A stretch of DNA of 64,000 nucleotides from Amyloporia xantha (GCA_036971615.1 JAYKKR010000029.1:310001-374000); one strand, 5' to 3'; positions 48,116 to 60,541 are shown, counted from the first letter of the stretch. The notes: generated by a model not told the origin, from the sequence alone. Translations and numbers: made by a program.

Positions 48116-51061
48116 ATGTCGACGTCGTCTGACAAAGACTTGGCGCAGGCCGAGCACATCGACCCGGCATCTGTCTCAGATCAACCTGTTTCCTCTGAAG
48201 CTCTGCTGAAAACACCACCCCGACAATCTATCAATCCGCTAGTGCTTCCACCGGAGATCAAGACAACACCGCACACTGCAAAACCTTCAAGTCAACGTTT
48301 ACATTCGATCCTCAACGTCGAAGGCAAAGCCAACCTGGAAAAGCTTCGCCGCGATATCGATAAAGAAATGCAAGACCGATTTGCAGAGATTTCCGTCGAG
48401 CAGTTCATGGACGAACTCGTTCCAGGACCTGAACCCACATCTAAACTTGACTTTTCCAAGTTCGCCGCCGGACCGTTTGATGGCTCAAAAGAACCAGATA
48501 TGTATCCCGAATTTGTGCGTCGTCTTCTCGCATTTCTTCGATGTCCCCTCCTTGACATGCAATAACAGTGCAGAGTAGCACAAAGCGTTCTCAAACACTG
48601 CCCCGACAACAAGCTCGTCGCCAAGGACACGAGTCGATGGAGCGATCCCACGGAGAAAGTCCCGGGCGCTATGAAAGCACCGGATGTGATTCTGTATCCG
48701 ACTGATCCGATGGCGACGAAGTGTTACGATCTACCTGCTGACCAGGACAAGAAGCGTATACCCACAGAAGATTCAGTAAACTATTCTGGCAAGACCTCTT
48801 GGGCATGGGCTTCCCTAATTGTGGAGTTCAAGACGAAAAATAACGACACAATACCCTTCGATTTCTCGGCAGACGCGAAGGAACTACATCGACGCTCGTC
48901 TCGTGCCGCAGAAGGACGTGGCCAGATTGCTGAATACGCCTCGAACTTACTGCGCTGGCAACACCGTCTCTTCTGTTTCATGATTGTGGTTGTTGGCCGT
49001 CGGGCACGCTTGCTCCGATGGGACAGAGCTGGGGCCATTGTCTCCAAGTCGTTCGACTTCGTGGAAAACCCGAGCACAATGCACTCCTTTCTATACAAGT
49101 ACGGCCTCATGAGTCTCGTGCAGCGCGGATATGATCCGACTGCCGTGCTGGCGTCTGAGGCGGAAATCGCGGAGATGAGGCTTTGCAAGGAGACACTATC
49201 GGATTACCACAAGGACTGTTTGGACGACGCTATGAAAGACGGGTGGCCTATATACAAGATATTGACTCGCGCCGAAGACATTATTAGTCCCGAAGACTTG
49301 ACCCCGGAGGTCAGCAACTCGCAAGCTTCGCATTCATCTGCTCGTGAGGCAGCATCAGAAGCCGAGCCAGCATCCGGAATTGGCGGCGCGACTGCAGCAA
49401 ACAATACTTGTTCGCAACGGTATTTCTTGATTGGCAAGCCACGTACCACAAGTCATTCTCCTACAGGACGAGCCACAAGAGGCTATGTCGCCTATGACAT
49501 GAGCACGAAGCGACTCGCATTCTTTAAGGATACGTGGCGTCCTGCCTCACCTCGTGTCAAGCCAGAAGGAGAAGTATATAAACATCTGTGGAAGAAAGGT
49601 GTTGAATGTATTGCGACACCTATCAGCGCCGGTGATGTATATTTGGATAAGGAAACAGTCCAGAAGACTCTTACGCAGGATTTCTTGGGAACGGGTCAGT
49701 ATGGGGCTCGCATCCACTACCGTCTCAGCTTCAAAGAAGTGTGTCGTCCATTGGAATCATATCGTGATTCTGCAGATTTGATATATGTCATGCTCGATGC
49801 GTTGGCAGGTCAGTCATTATATATCTGCACACCATATACATATTTTGACAAATCGAGGTCACCTGTCAGCTCATCAAGATGCATGGGAGAAAGCAGGCGT
49901 TCTCCACCGTGATGTTAGCGTCGGGAACATCCTTATTGACGGCGAATCAGAAGTAGTCGACAGAAACGGCGATGTAAAATCTCGCGGATTACTCAACGAT
50001 TGGGATCTTTGCAAATTTAAGGAAGACTTGGATAAAGGACCTACGCAGAAAACACACTCCGTGAGTTCTATTGTCCCAGAAGGCATAGCTGTCTTTCTCT
50101 AATGTCGACCCGTCTGGTATTGTAGGGTACCTGGCAATTCATGTCAGCCCTCCTTTTGAAATACCCGCACAAGAGGCATGAGTTATCAGACGATCTGGAA
50201 TCGTTTGTTCATCTCACTAGATGGCTCGTTCTGAAGTGGCATCCGCATGCGCTCAGTGGCAAACCTCAACTCCTTCAAGCGCACGTATCCAACGTATATG
50301 ACTTTTATGCGACTACTCCTGATGGTTTCGATGTCGGTGGCGCTACCAAATTCGATCACCTCCGACTGGCGGAGACTCCATTCGCTCCCATTTCCAATGA
50401 ACCTCTGCAAGAGCTGATCCAATCTCTTGCAAGAATATGCCAGAAACATTATGCAGCCATAGCGGCTCAGATAGACGAACTGAATGCAGAAGGATTGCAA
50501 CATTCAAAGGTCCAACAGCAAGAGGTAGGCACTGCAGTGCCAGATCATTTGCGACGCAAAAAGGACCCAAGCTTCGCACTGCGGTTCAGCAGAAGGAGCA
50601 ATCATGAGCAACATTCCACCGTACTTCCCATCGGGGCTGTGGGCCCCAATCCTCAACCACTGCTTTCTAACCATGATGAGGTGATCGGGGCGTTCTATGA
50701 CGTTCTCGAGAAATCACAACAATGGAAGTCAGATAAACTTGACCACGACCAGTTTGCCCAGTTCACGGATTCAATCTCGACGCGCAATTTCGGTTCCCGC
50801 ACGAGCAGTGGGGAAAAACGGAAAAGGGAAGGTATGACCGACTCACAATCCAAGCCAAAGAAGTCCAAGTCATCCTTCCGGAGCAGCCAAGCAGGCGGCT
50901 CCCTAGAACCGGTGCCAGAGAAGAGCGAAACCCTCCTGACTGACCGAGGTCCCGAAATCAGTACTTCCGTCACTGCCGCAGGACTGCCCGAGCTTGGGTT
51001 ATCGGAGGAATCATCGACCCAGGAATATCTTCATCCCATTGCGGAGGATGCGGAGAACTAG
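48116..51061 (+). CDS. FunK1-type protein kinase, copy E
   Basis: Exons 48116-48514, 48569-49808, 49870-50060 and 50126-51061; about 921 residues, phases consistent. Motifs as in copy [75 protein letters not shown]. Its flanks, including the MITE and the downstream block to 51222, match copy B. Intron 2, exon 3 and the middle of exon 4 match copy C. Single differences in the [11 protein letters not shown] segment of exon 2 distinguish it from both. No lesion found. Confidence 0.88.
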
Positions 51062-51222
51062 CCGTCCTGAACACAGAGATGGTCGTGAATATTGCCAGGT
51101 TGCAATTTTGACTACATGATGTATTGTATCACGTTGGATCGTCACTCGCTGCTCTTGAATATATGATGCCTTTCGCGCCTTAGACCATGCTTCGTTTCAT
51201 CGAGAGATATTGTAAGGTATCG

Positions 51223-51675
51223 CATCAGCAAAACCACAAACTGTCTTATTGACACTTAGTGTCATTATTTAAGAATGCAAGGACATGAAAGGAAAAAATG
51301 CGGTAAGACATAATTTTTTAATTTACAAATTATGCTTCTTGTTATAAGAAAAATATTCTTGATTAAGGAAATAATGCCTTACTACAAGGGAGCTACAATG
51401 CGCCCTTCACTCTTAGGACTGCATGAATGTGGCTTTTCTTCTTGTCAGAGTCTTTCGTCTACATATAAATCTCCAGCATACCCTGCAAGGCTACTAAGTA
51501 AGACTATTATTCTCTTGTTCTGTACTGAATTATTATTTTTTCACAATTTACTTATTCACAGCTTAAGCCACACATACTGAGCCAATGCTTATTTCTCATG
51601 TATTCTCTGAATGCTTCTTGTTTCTCATCTGTTGCACTGGAAGCAAGCATAATAAGGTAATAAGACAAATTGCAG
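51223..51675. other. AT-rich DNA beyond the inverted repeat
   Basis: No gene seen. Base composition drops sharply to AT-rich at 51223. Together with 57479-57933 it forms the original target sequence of the copia insertion; the two halves share the same A/T-rich, low-complexity style. Confidence 0.6.
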
Positions 51676-51680
51676 TTTAA

Positions 51681-51984
51681 TGTTGAACGATCAGTTTCCA
51701 ACTATAGTAGTCGCACTTCCATACTTGGTAGTCAGTACTTACTCATTTCTATGATGTTCTATGATGTTCCATAGTATGTTCTTGTCTTACTTCATAGGCT
51801 CCACTTTCTTACTAAGAAATCTCCACTATGATTTCATTATGACTTCATATCTTACTCAGATATTCTATAGGTTTCTAGATACGATTACTAAGGAGCCTTT
51901 CATGCATGTATATAAGCAGGGCCTTACAGCCCACTAGAATACAAGACAGATTAGTCTCCTCTCCTCTATAGTCTGCGCTCAACA
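51681..51984 (+). repeat. 5' LTR of copia element
   Basis: 304 bp, begins TGTTGAACG and ends CTCAACA. Contains TATATAAG at 51909-51916, the likely promoter core. Confidence 0.95.
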
Positions 51985-51996
51985 GGTTATGAGCCC
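51985..51996 (+). promoter_or_regulatory. Primer-binding site complementary to the anticodon loop of initiator tRNA-Met
   Basis: GGTTATGAGCCC directly abuts the 5' LTR. Its complement, GGGCTCATAACC, is the conserved anticodon stem-loop of eukaryotic initiator tRNA-Met (anticodon CAU). Copia-type elements are known to prime from a 5' half of this tRNA rather than its 3' end. Confidence 0.75.
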
Positions 51997-52891
51997 CGCG
52001 CTCTAATCTGTCTGACTACTGTGCAGTCATCTGTCTTCACTCTTCTATTTGCGCTTTCACTTTCTCTTTTGCGCATTTACCCCTTCTATTGCCTTCTTCT
52101 TATAAGGCCCCTTAGTAGACTACGTAAGTACACAGTCCTTAGTTTTGTGACGAACTCTTGGGAGTCTGCACTTCAGTGGGCGGCTCTTAGAGGTCCAAAT
52201 CCTCTCCTGGGAATAAGGCACCTTACGCGAAATAGTCAAAGGCGTAACAGGGCCCTCAGGCAACTGCAAAGCAAAACTCTGCGGCTCCATAGGTAGCTGT
52301 AGATAGAAGTACTATACAGTAGCTAGCTAGGCCTTGGGCAATACCCTCTGCGGCATAGTCTCGTCTTGATCGCTCACTTCCCTCGACTCTACCCTGTGTC
52401 TTGGCTATTTCGGCTAGCTGGGACAAAGGTTCACTTCAATAAGTGTCCATCTTTGAGCTAGAGACGTTGACTTCTTCATCAGAAGCAGCTGATCCAGTGG
52501 CAGATCAATCTCAGTCAGGCGACTCAGAGGGATCTTCACAGCCAGAACCAGTACAGCTCATATCTGTCTACCCAACAGATTATAGCTGGGAATTCCCTTA
52601 CGCAGGCGATTATATTGGTGGTCTTACAAGCGACGATCTTGGTTATTTTCCATACAATATTGAAAGTAACTCTCTTAGTCACACTGACAGTGAAGAGTAC
52701 TTTCCAAACCTCTCCATTACATTTTGGGCTACACTTCTTCGATCCGATCCTTTTGATCAAGAAGTTAAAGAGGTTAAACCAGATCGATCGCCTCCATCAA
52801 TTCCTCAATCAATTCCATCAATTCCTCGATCACCTTCCATCGCCTATCTCCTTCAGTCTGACACTCGCCCTGACATTTTATTCTGATTGCC
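51997..52891 (+). other. Long 5' leader of the copia element
   Basis: About 0.9 kb between the primer-binding site and the gag ATG. A 147-codon open stretch (52443-52886) is rich in Ser, Asp and Pro but has no ATG and no recognised domain. It is probably untranslated leader or packaging sequence. Confidence 0.6.
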
Positions 52892-55800
52892 ATGGATCCC
52901 TCCAAGATTCCTACCTCCACCATTCCCATTTTTGATGGTACAAACTATATTGCCTGGTCTAATGCCATGTGAGGTGTTTTTAGATGGTCTGGTTCCTGGA
53001 ACATTGTTGAAGGGAATTCAGGCACACCTCTTCCTCGTCCTACTGCTGCAGCTGCTGGAGAAGACCTCCCTACAATCCAGGCTGCTTGGGATGAGAAAAA
53101 TGACAAGGCACTTGGTTTGATGACCATCTATATTTCCTCCTCGCTACAATTCCTCATTGGCAATACTACCACTGCTGCTGCAGCGTGGAAAGCAATTAAA
53201 GATCAGTATGCCAAACCTGGTGCTGTTGGTGCATTCGTCTACTTTCAACAATTATTCAATACTCGCTTTGACGATGCCCAACCTCTTCGCCCTCAGATAA
53301 CAGCACTTGAGGAAATTCGTAGTCGTACCGTTGATGCTGGGATTGCCATCTCAGATCAATTTGCTGCCCTCATTATTGTCAACGCCTTGCCCAATTCTTA
53401 TCAGACCATTGCTTCGACTCTGCTGGCTACAGTTACAGATCTTTCTACACTTAAACCAGCAGATGTCATCCCCAAAATAATTGAGGAAGAAGCTAGACGT
53501 CAGGCCTCTAAAAATGCTAATGTCTCTCGCGTCTCGTCGACTACTCGTCTCCCAAAGAAATGTAATATCTGTGGGAAGACTAATCATTCGACTGAGAACC
53601 ATTGGCCTGATGGAAAGCCACCTCAAAAGGGGAATAAGCAGGGTAAAGGCAAGGGCAAGCAAGGCGGTAATCAAGGTGGAAATAATAAGGGAAGTGGACA
53701 GAATCACGGTCAAAATCATAATGGTAATACTGGAGCTTCACAAGGACAGGGACAGAATTCTGGTGCAAAAGTCAACAATCTTCTTATAGAATCTGTACCA
53801 GATGTAACGGTAGCATCTTCTTCATCCAAATCAATTGACCTTTCCCTGTACCATGTGGGAGATGAGATTGCAAGATGGATGGTTGACTCAGGTTGTACTT
53901 CACATGTCACAAATGTCTTTGAAGATTTTGATCACTATCATGAATTTCCAGTACCTGGTCATGCGCACTTAGCCGGCGCAGATAAGACCATAGATATCAA
54001 AGGTGTTGGAATAGTTCTTCTGCGACATCAGAATAGTGACGGAATCATTGTCAACCTGACTCTTAAATCTGTCCTTTATATTCCTGAAGCATCTCATCGT
54101 TTCTTTGCTCCACGTACCATTATTGACCAAGGAGGCTGCTATAGTGCCCATGGGGACACTATGAATTTTTGGGCAGGCTCCAAACCAGGTGAGAACCTAA
54201 TCCTCACTGCGCGATCAAGCCATGATGGTTCAGGTTTCTATTGGCTTGAAACCAAAGTGTTTCATCCAAACACCCGGCCTCAGACTCTGCAATCTGTGGA
54301 AGCTGACTATGACTTGTGGCATCAACGGTTTGGTCATGCGGGACGTAACACAATTCGTCAATTGCCTAATCATGTTAATGGTGCACCAAATAGTCTTTCT
54401 TCAGCACCAAAGTCTGATCCTTGTGCTGGTTGTGCGCTTGGCAAGTCCCACAGACAACCGTTCCCACTCTCTTCTACTCGCGCTTCTAAACCATTGGAAC
54501 TTATTCACTCAGACCTCGTCGAGATGCCATCTCTGTCCATTGATGGTTTCAAATATTGTGTCACATTCCTCGACGACTTCTCCTCATTTGGTGTCATGTA
54601 TTACCTTAAGCGGAAATCTGATGCTCTCACCTGCTTTAAAAGTTATCGAGCATGGGGGGAAACTCAGCTTTCTACGCGACTTAAGCGTTTCTGCTCTGAC
54701 AGAGGAGGAGAATTTATGGGTGAAGAGTTCACACAATATTTACATGAAAATGGTATTGAGCGCGAGGCATCTATGCCACAAAGTCCACAACAGAATGGAC
54801 GTGCAGAACATTGGCAGCAAACTATTGTAGAAAAAGCAGAAGCTATGCGTCATCATGCTGGTTTATCCACAGGCTTCTGGAAACTTGCTGTTGAAACTGC
54901 CGTTCATATTTACAATCGTCAGCCATTTCGCAGAGCACACTGGCGTACTCCCATTGAATTATGGAATGGTACTGTTCCAGATGTGTCGTACTTTAGAGTC
55001 TTTGGATGCCTAGCCTATGTACATGTTCAGAAGGAGCAACGCCAGGATAAGCTCACGGCTCGAGCTAAACCTATGGTGTTCGTCGGCTATGAACCTGGAT
55101 CGAAGGGGTATCGATTCTGGGATAAAGATAGCCGCTCCATTGTCTTATCGCGTGATGCGGTATTCAATGAGAGATCCTTTCCGAACAAAAGTGCGAATCC
55201 TATTCCCACTGCCCAACAACCGCATGAGCCGCCTGTTCCTGTAGCTCCAGCACCACAGCCGGCCCTGCCGCTTGGTGATGATGATGCTAATAGGCCTGAA
55301 CCGGATGCTGACTTGCCTCCACATCCGGGACCACCACCAGAACTGCCTAGAAACCCATCTCCTCCACCTCGTCCACCTTCTCCAGATGAGCCTCCAGTTC
55401 CACAACCTCCTCCATTTGTACCTAGACGCTCTACTCGGTCAACCGCTGGTAGACCTCCACCACGGCCTGACAATGCGTATGGTGATCGTCACCCTGCAGC
55501 TATACAGCGTGACATTGATCAAGGAGGTGGTTTACCTGACGTCATGGAGAATCTCATCTCAGATCTTCCAGTAGAGTTTATTCTCAACGCCGATCCTCAG
55601 TACGGACCTTTTCCACAATCTTATCAGGAAGCGATCTCTCGCCCTGATTGGACTCAGTGGGAGGCCGCTATGCAGGAAGAGATAGACTCTCAAATGGAGA
55701 ATGGTACATGGGAGTTAGTCGACTTACCTCCTGGACGTAAGGCAGTACCTTGTCGTTGGGTTTACACTATTAAACCTGGTGGTAGATATAAAGCTCGGCT

Positions 55801-57143
55801 TGTAGCCAAAGGCTTTAAACAGGTCAAAGGCATCGATTATGATGAAATATTCTCCCCTGTCGCTCGTTTTGAATCTATAAGATTCTTACTCGCCCATGCT
55901 GCTCTTAATGATTGGGAGGTAGAGGCTATGGATGTAAAGACAGCATTCTTATATGGCGAATTAGACGAGGAGATATATATGGAGCAACCAGAAGGATTCA
56001 AAGTCCCTGGTCAGGAACACAAATTTTGTCGTCTTTTGAAGGCTATTTATGGTCTTAAACAGGCTGGCAGACAGTGGAATAAAAAAACTCCACAATGCGT
56101 TGTTGGAATTAGGGTTCACACGTACATATTCTGATGCGGGTATTTATGTGTATCGTCATCATGGGGGGGATTTAATACTTGTCGTATATGTTGACGATCT
56201 ATTGCCAATTGGGTCTGATCGGCGTCAGATTGCATGGCTCAAAGGTTGTCTTCAGAAGCGATTTAATGTTCGTGATCTTGGGCCTGTAGAATCTTTTCTA
56301 GGCATGCGGATTACTCGAGATAGATCATCCAGAAACATTTGGCTTGATCAGTCTAAATACATTGAAGAGACACTCAAGCGATTCCAAATGCTAGATGCAG
56401 CACCCACGCGAACTCCCCTTCCATTTGGCGTACACCTTATCAAAGCAGATCCTTCATATGAAGTTGATGCCACCCTTCGTTCAAAGTACCAGCAGCTCAT
56501 TGGTTCACTTTTGTGGATCGCCTTAGGCACTCGCCCAGATATAGCCTATGCAGTTAATCGCCTTTCCCAATATTCTGCTAAGCCTACAATGCAACATTAT
56601 AAAGCCGCACAATATATTCTTCGCTATTTGAACGGTTCACGTTCACTTTGGCTTTGCTACAAAGGCAGTGGATTATCTGGACTCATAGGTTATTCTGACT
56701 CTGATTGGGCTGAGAACAAGGACGATAGGCATTCAACTAGTGGCTTTGTCTTCTTTATGGCAGATGCTGCTATTTCATGGGTCTCGCGGCGACAAAAGAC
56801 TGTTGCTCTGTCTTCAACAGAAGCAGAGTACATGGCATTGTCCGACTCTTGTCGACAATTAGCCTGGCTTCGGACTCTTCAGTCTGAGATTGGTTTTAAG
56901 CCGCAAAATGCCACACCTTTATGCATTGATAATAATGGTAGCATTTTTCTTGCGGTTAATCCAGCTCATGACAGAAGAACCAAGCACATTGATATTCGGT
57001 ACCACTTTTGCAGAGAGTTCATTGAAAACGGTCATGTTGATCTTTTCTTTGTACCTACTGCTGAGCAAAGGGCCGATATCCTTACTAAGAATTTATCTTT
57101 CTCTATTCATGAGAAATTTGTACATAGTCTTGGACTAGAGTAG
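52892..57143 (+). pseudogene. Copia gag-pol polyprotein with one stop and one frameshift
   Basis: ATG at 52892 (MDPSKIPTSTIPIFDGTNY). TGA at 52970-52972 lies where related gags have Arg (..SNAM*GVFRWSGSW), consistent with a CGA to TGA change. The frame then runs open to 56134. Gag ends in a zinc-knuckle variant CNICGKTNHSTENHW, with His where the last Cys is usual. Then protease (VDSGCTSHVTN), integrase zinc domain and core (HQRFGHAG; CAGCALGK; SDLVEMPS; SDRGGEFMG; SPQQNGRAEHW), a Pro-rich spacer, and RT (CRWVYTIKPGG, AIYGLKQAGRQW). An A7 run at 56081-56087 has one A too many. The next frame (to 57143) continues LHNALLELGFTRT..., then VVYVDDLL (YVDD box) and RNase H (SDSDWAEN, SSTEAEYMAL). 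Confidence 0.9.
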
Positions 57144-57160
57144 TTAGCGACTATCTAGTT

Positions 57161-57169
57161 GAGTGGGAG
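57161..57169 (+). promoter_or_regulatory. Polypurine tract of copia element
   Basis: GAGTGGGAG immediately before the 3' LTR; the standard plus-strand priming site position and composition. Confidence 0.85.
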
Positions 57170-57473
57170 TGTTGAACGATCAGTTTCCAACTATAGTAGT
57201 CGCACTTCCATACTTGGTAGTCAGTACTTACTCATTTCTATGATGTTCTATGATGTTCCATAGTATGTTCTTGTCTTACTTCATAGGCTCCACTTTCTTA
57301 CTAAGAAATCTCCACTATGATTTCATTATGACTTCATATCTTACTCAGATATTCTATAGGTTTCTAGATACGATTACTAAGGAGCCTTTCATGCATGTAT
57401 ATAAGCAGGGCCTTACAGCCCACTAGAATACAAGACAGATTAGTCTCCTCTCCTCTATAGTCTGCGCTCAACA
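57170..57473 (+). repeat. 3' LTR of copia element
   Basis: 304 bp, no difference from the 5' LTR noticed on reading. Followed directly by TTTAA. Confidence 0.95.
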
Positions 57474-57478
57474 TTTAA

Positions 57479-57933
57479 TTCATCAAGCAGAAATAAGATC
57501 AACAAAGATGCTATGTATGAAAGCCATTTAACAGGCTAAAAGTCTCATCAATGCTAAAATAAGCATGATAATCAGATTAAGTCTAAAAAGACAGTCAAAG
57601 GCCATAAGCATGAAGCCAATGGAAATAAGCTCAATAAGACTATTATCATGTACCAATGACATCAAGCAAAGTCCAGAGATAGTAAGATATTAAGGTGAGA
57701 AGCAACAATGAAAGCATAGTGAGGAGATAAGCATGTAAGACAAGATCATAGCACTGACAATGCACGACAACAGATAAAGAGGAGAAAAGAGCACAAAGCA
57801 GTGTCCTAGAAGAACATCAGAGTCTTGCTGCGGCTAGTGTGTATATATCGCACAGATAGACACCTACAGTTTATGTTAGAGCATGTAATGACAGAAAGGA
57901 GATTAGAGACTTACAGGCTTTGTGATACTGTAT
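57479..57933. other. A-rich DNA downstream of the copia element
   Basis: No gene seen; purine-rich, low-complexity sequence. It continues the AT-rich target that the element split. Confidence 0.6.
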
Positions 57934-60541
57934 TTAGTCTGAGCCACCGTCAACCAGGGAACCGCAATCATCATCATCATCATCGCTGTCAATTGTGATG
58001 ACATCACGCCTACCACTCATCGATGTGACATATCCATACATAGCATCAACAACCTTCTGCATCTTAGGCGGTTCCATCTTGGAGGCCGACTCAGCATATT
58101 TGGCTGCCTTGTCACCCCACTTGCCATCATCGAAAGAGGAGGCCTTGACGCTGGTTTTGCCTGTATCCAGATTGACAGTCATCGGGATCTGCGGAACTCC
58201 ATCTTTAAAGATGATATCGCCAATCTGCCATAGTCTGAATGCTCGTTCAATCTAACAATCAGTAAGATAACAATATCTCAACATTTAAATGTAATGGGAG
58301 AACGTACTGCGGCTGCCGCCAAGCCAATTGCTCCGACCGGTGGGGCACCAAGCATATCGTCGATCGCCGGAACTTCAACTGCTTTTTGGATGCACCCAAC
58401 GTGGTGAGCCAGAGCACGTATCACAAACACTGAACGGAACAGTCCCGACCAGTCCTGTATGACAAGGGTACACCTTAGCAAATGTTATCACGACGATGCA
58501 AACACTTACACTACGATTGTCTCCCTCTGCATGAAGAAATGCAAACCTCTTTTTGTACAGCATGTGAGTAGAGAATTGTCGGCGACTTTCCCGGGTCGCA
58601 TAACCATTTTCCTTGAAGTACGTCTTGATGATGGTCAGGGATAAGGAACCAAAGCCTGAGTGCCACTCATACATGCGCTGCGATACCTGCAAGAGCTTCA
58701 GTAAAGGTGCGGTCGAAATCATAGAAACTGACTTACGACTTTGAACACGGGGCATTGCACTGTCTTCACAATATACAAGACACCTGCCTTCCTATAAATG
58801 AAGTCCCATAGCACTTGCAGAATTGTCGCCAGAAGTATCCCTTTAATAGAGAAAGGATTGTCGCTCTTGCCCGCAGTCTGTATCGATGTCGGAACAAAGA
58901 TGGCCTGCCATCGATTTCCATCTTGAGAGCCAGCCGGAAGTTGCTTATTGGTCCACGTCTTACGTGTGGCTACTCGCACATTGGATTCACCATCGTCGTC
59001 GAGATCAATGACGTCGTTGTCGTCATCTTCGACCTTGACAAGTTTTCTGGTTGGGTGCGCAGCCTCAGGCTCTGCGTCTGTACTAATGTTGTTAGACTTG
59101 TTCCCATTCTCCCCTTTCGGAGCCGACTAGATGTAAGGTTTGTAACGTTAGATTGCCATCGAAACTGAACTGACTACTTACAAGTTGAGATCTCTTGCGT
59201 TTTTGCTGTGGCTTAGGGTTCTCATCTGTGGTGTCTTCGACCTTGACTGCCATCTGGGAATCCACGGTCAGTTGATACTCAATCCTCGAATGCATTCTCT
59301 AAGTCATACATCTGCGGTCGAGCGCCTCGTCTTTGGCTTGGGAGTGACTGCAGAGTCTAGGTCGATGGGTCGCACTTTGACGAGTGCCTAATTCAAATAC
59401 TGTCAAAAGGATCACAAATGGAGTGAGAGGAAAACAAACATTATTGGTCGCACGCTTCCCAGGACCTTTGATCGGACTGGACAAAGCAGCAACACGCTCG
59501 GTATCCTCATCATCGCTGAAAATGCTGCTGATATTCACTTGAACCGCTGGCGGCATATCAGCTGCATTGCCTCCACCTCTATTGAATACCGACCCCTCGC
59601 CTCTAGATTTGTCGCTAGATGCATGAGTTGACTGTGAAACCGTTTTACCTAGGGAGGTAGCCGTAGCCGACGATCTAGTGCTAGCGATCTTTGGGGGTGG
59701 TTCGTTCCAGTCAGCGGTCTCGTCCGACTGTTTTTTGACACCACCTGATAGGCCTTTGACGTTGGCGGAAGTCCTGCAGTTGCGACAGAGCAGCATGCAT
59801 TGCATTAGAAGATGATGAAGATGGATGAGATAGGAGAACGAACTTGGGAAGTTTCGGCGCCTCATTGTCAGCTTGATCACGAGGTTGATCAACGTTCTTT
59901 GTGTTCTTCTTCACAGCGTGTCCTGGACCAATCTGCTTCTGACGGGACTCATCGATAGCCTGTCGCGTACCACCACCTTTTCTCAGTTTCCTCTTGGGCT
60001 GTATCTCCTCAGGCTTGTCCTCTTCAGTTTGATCGAGAATCGTCAAGATCGACTCGCGATCATCCTCTATGAGCGGATCGTCATCGGCCTCACTTTCAGA
60101 TCTACCATGGTGTTTCTTGGTCTTCTTCACCGGCCGTTCGTCTTCACTTCCAGCAGGCTCTGTCAATTCAGCATCACTGGCTGAACCAACACGCTTGTCT
60201 TCACTAGTGACAGGCTGCTTAGCTTGTGCCCGACGCGCTGCCTTTGGAGCTTCATCAAGAACATTGAGCATGGCGTAGGTGCGATAAAGATGTTGGGGCT
60301 GACCAGTGACAGCTGGGCGCGTTACCCGGTCGCGTTCATTCCGATCGTCTTCTGCTGCCATCTTGTTCTCTACAAGTCCAACACGAAGAATGTGTTCCTT
60401 CTGAGCATCCTCAAGTAATTTCTTACGAGTGGCAGCCCCTTTCTTGTCCGCCGCAACTTCCTTTTTGCTACGTCGGGCTACCGGAGCGTCGATCTTCCCG
60501 GGGTGCTTATCAGCATTCGAGGAGCGCGTTTTGGGACCCAT
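57934..60541 (-). CDS. Multi-exon gene of unknown function, basic/acidic probably nuclear protein
   Basis: Not recognised. ATG at 60541 (MGPKTRSSNADKHPGK). The N-terminal third is highly charged and likely disordered, with basic clusters (ARRSKKEVAADKKGA; KKTKKHHGRSE) typical of nuclear proteins. Following exons are Ser-rich (about 59740-59450), then KPQQKRKRSQL (about 59200). A folded part is encoded at about 59080-58290: RVATRKTWTNKQLP, GILLATILQVLWDFIYRKAG, MYEWHSGFGSLSLTIIKTYF, RFAFLHAEGDN, GLFRSVFVIRALAHHVGC. The end, IDSDDDDDDCGSL, is acidic and resembles a SUMO-interacting motif. Splice signals keep the frame between blocks, so the gene looks intact, roughly 700 residues or more. It is divergent from the gene at 60831. 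It may be cargo or machinery of an unrecognised mobile element, given the surroundings. Confidence 0.6.

Larger units (their letters stand above)
39940..51222 (-). repeat. Right arm of a giant inverted repeat
   Basis: Reverse complement of about 12868-24190. Gene order read left to right: esterase copy 2 (+), kinase D' (-), F-box fragment (+), MITE, kinase E (+). The outer edge is abrupt: homology stops at 51222 inside the kinase 3' flank, and unrelated AT-rich DNA begins at 51223. Confidence 0.9.
51676..57478 (+). mobile_element. Ty1/copia LTR retrotransposon with target duplications
   Basis: Complete element with LTRs at 51681-51984 and 57170-57473, and the duplicated target TTTAA at 51676-51680 and 57474-57478. 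Order in the polyprotein is gag, protease, integrase, reverse transcriptase, RNase H, which defines the copia superfamily. The LTRs look identical by eye, so the insertion is young. Two lesions (TGA at 52970, extra A at 56081-56087) suggest it cannot express a full polyprotein unless suppressed. Confidence 0.95.

Noticed and set aside
52189..52205. tRNA T-arm-like hairpin (AGAGG, loop TCCAAAT, CCTCT)
   Set aside because: No matching acceptor, D or anticodon arms around it; not a tRNA gene.
52443..52886. 147-codon open stretch before gag
   Set aside because: No ATG, begins just after a stop codon and lacks any domain; treated as copia leader.
56081..56087. A7 run as a programmed frameshift
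   Set aside because: The position within the RT fold, not at a gag/pol border, makes an indel or sequencing error more likely than a regulated shift.
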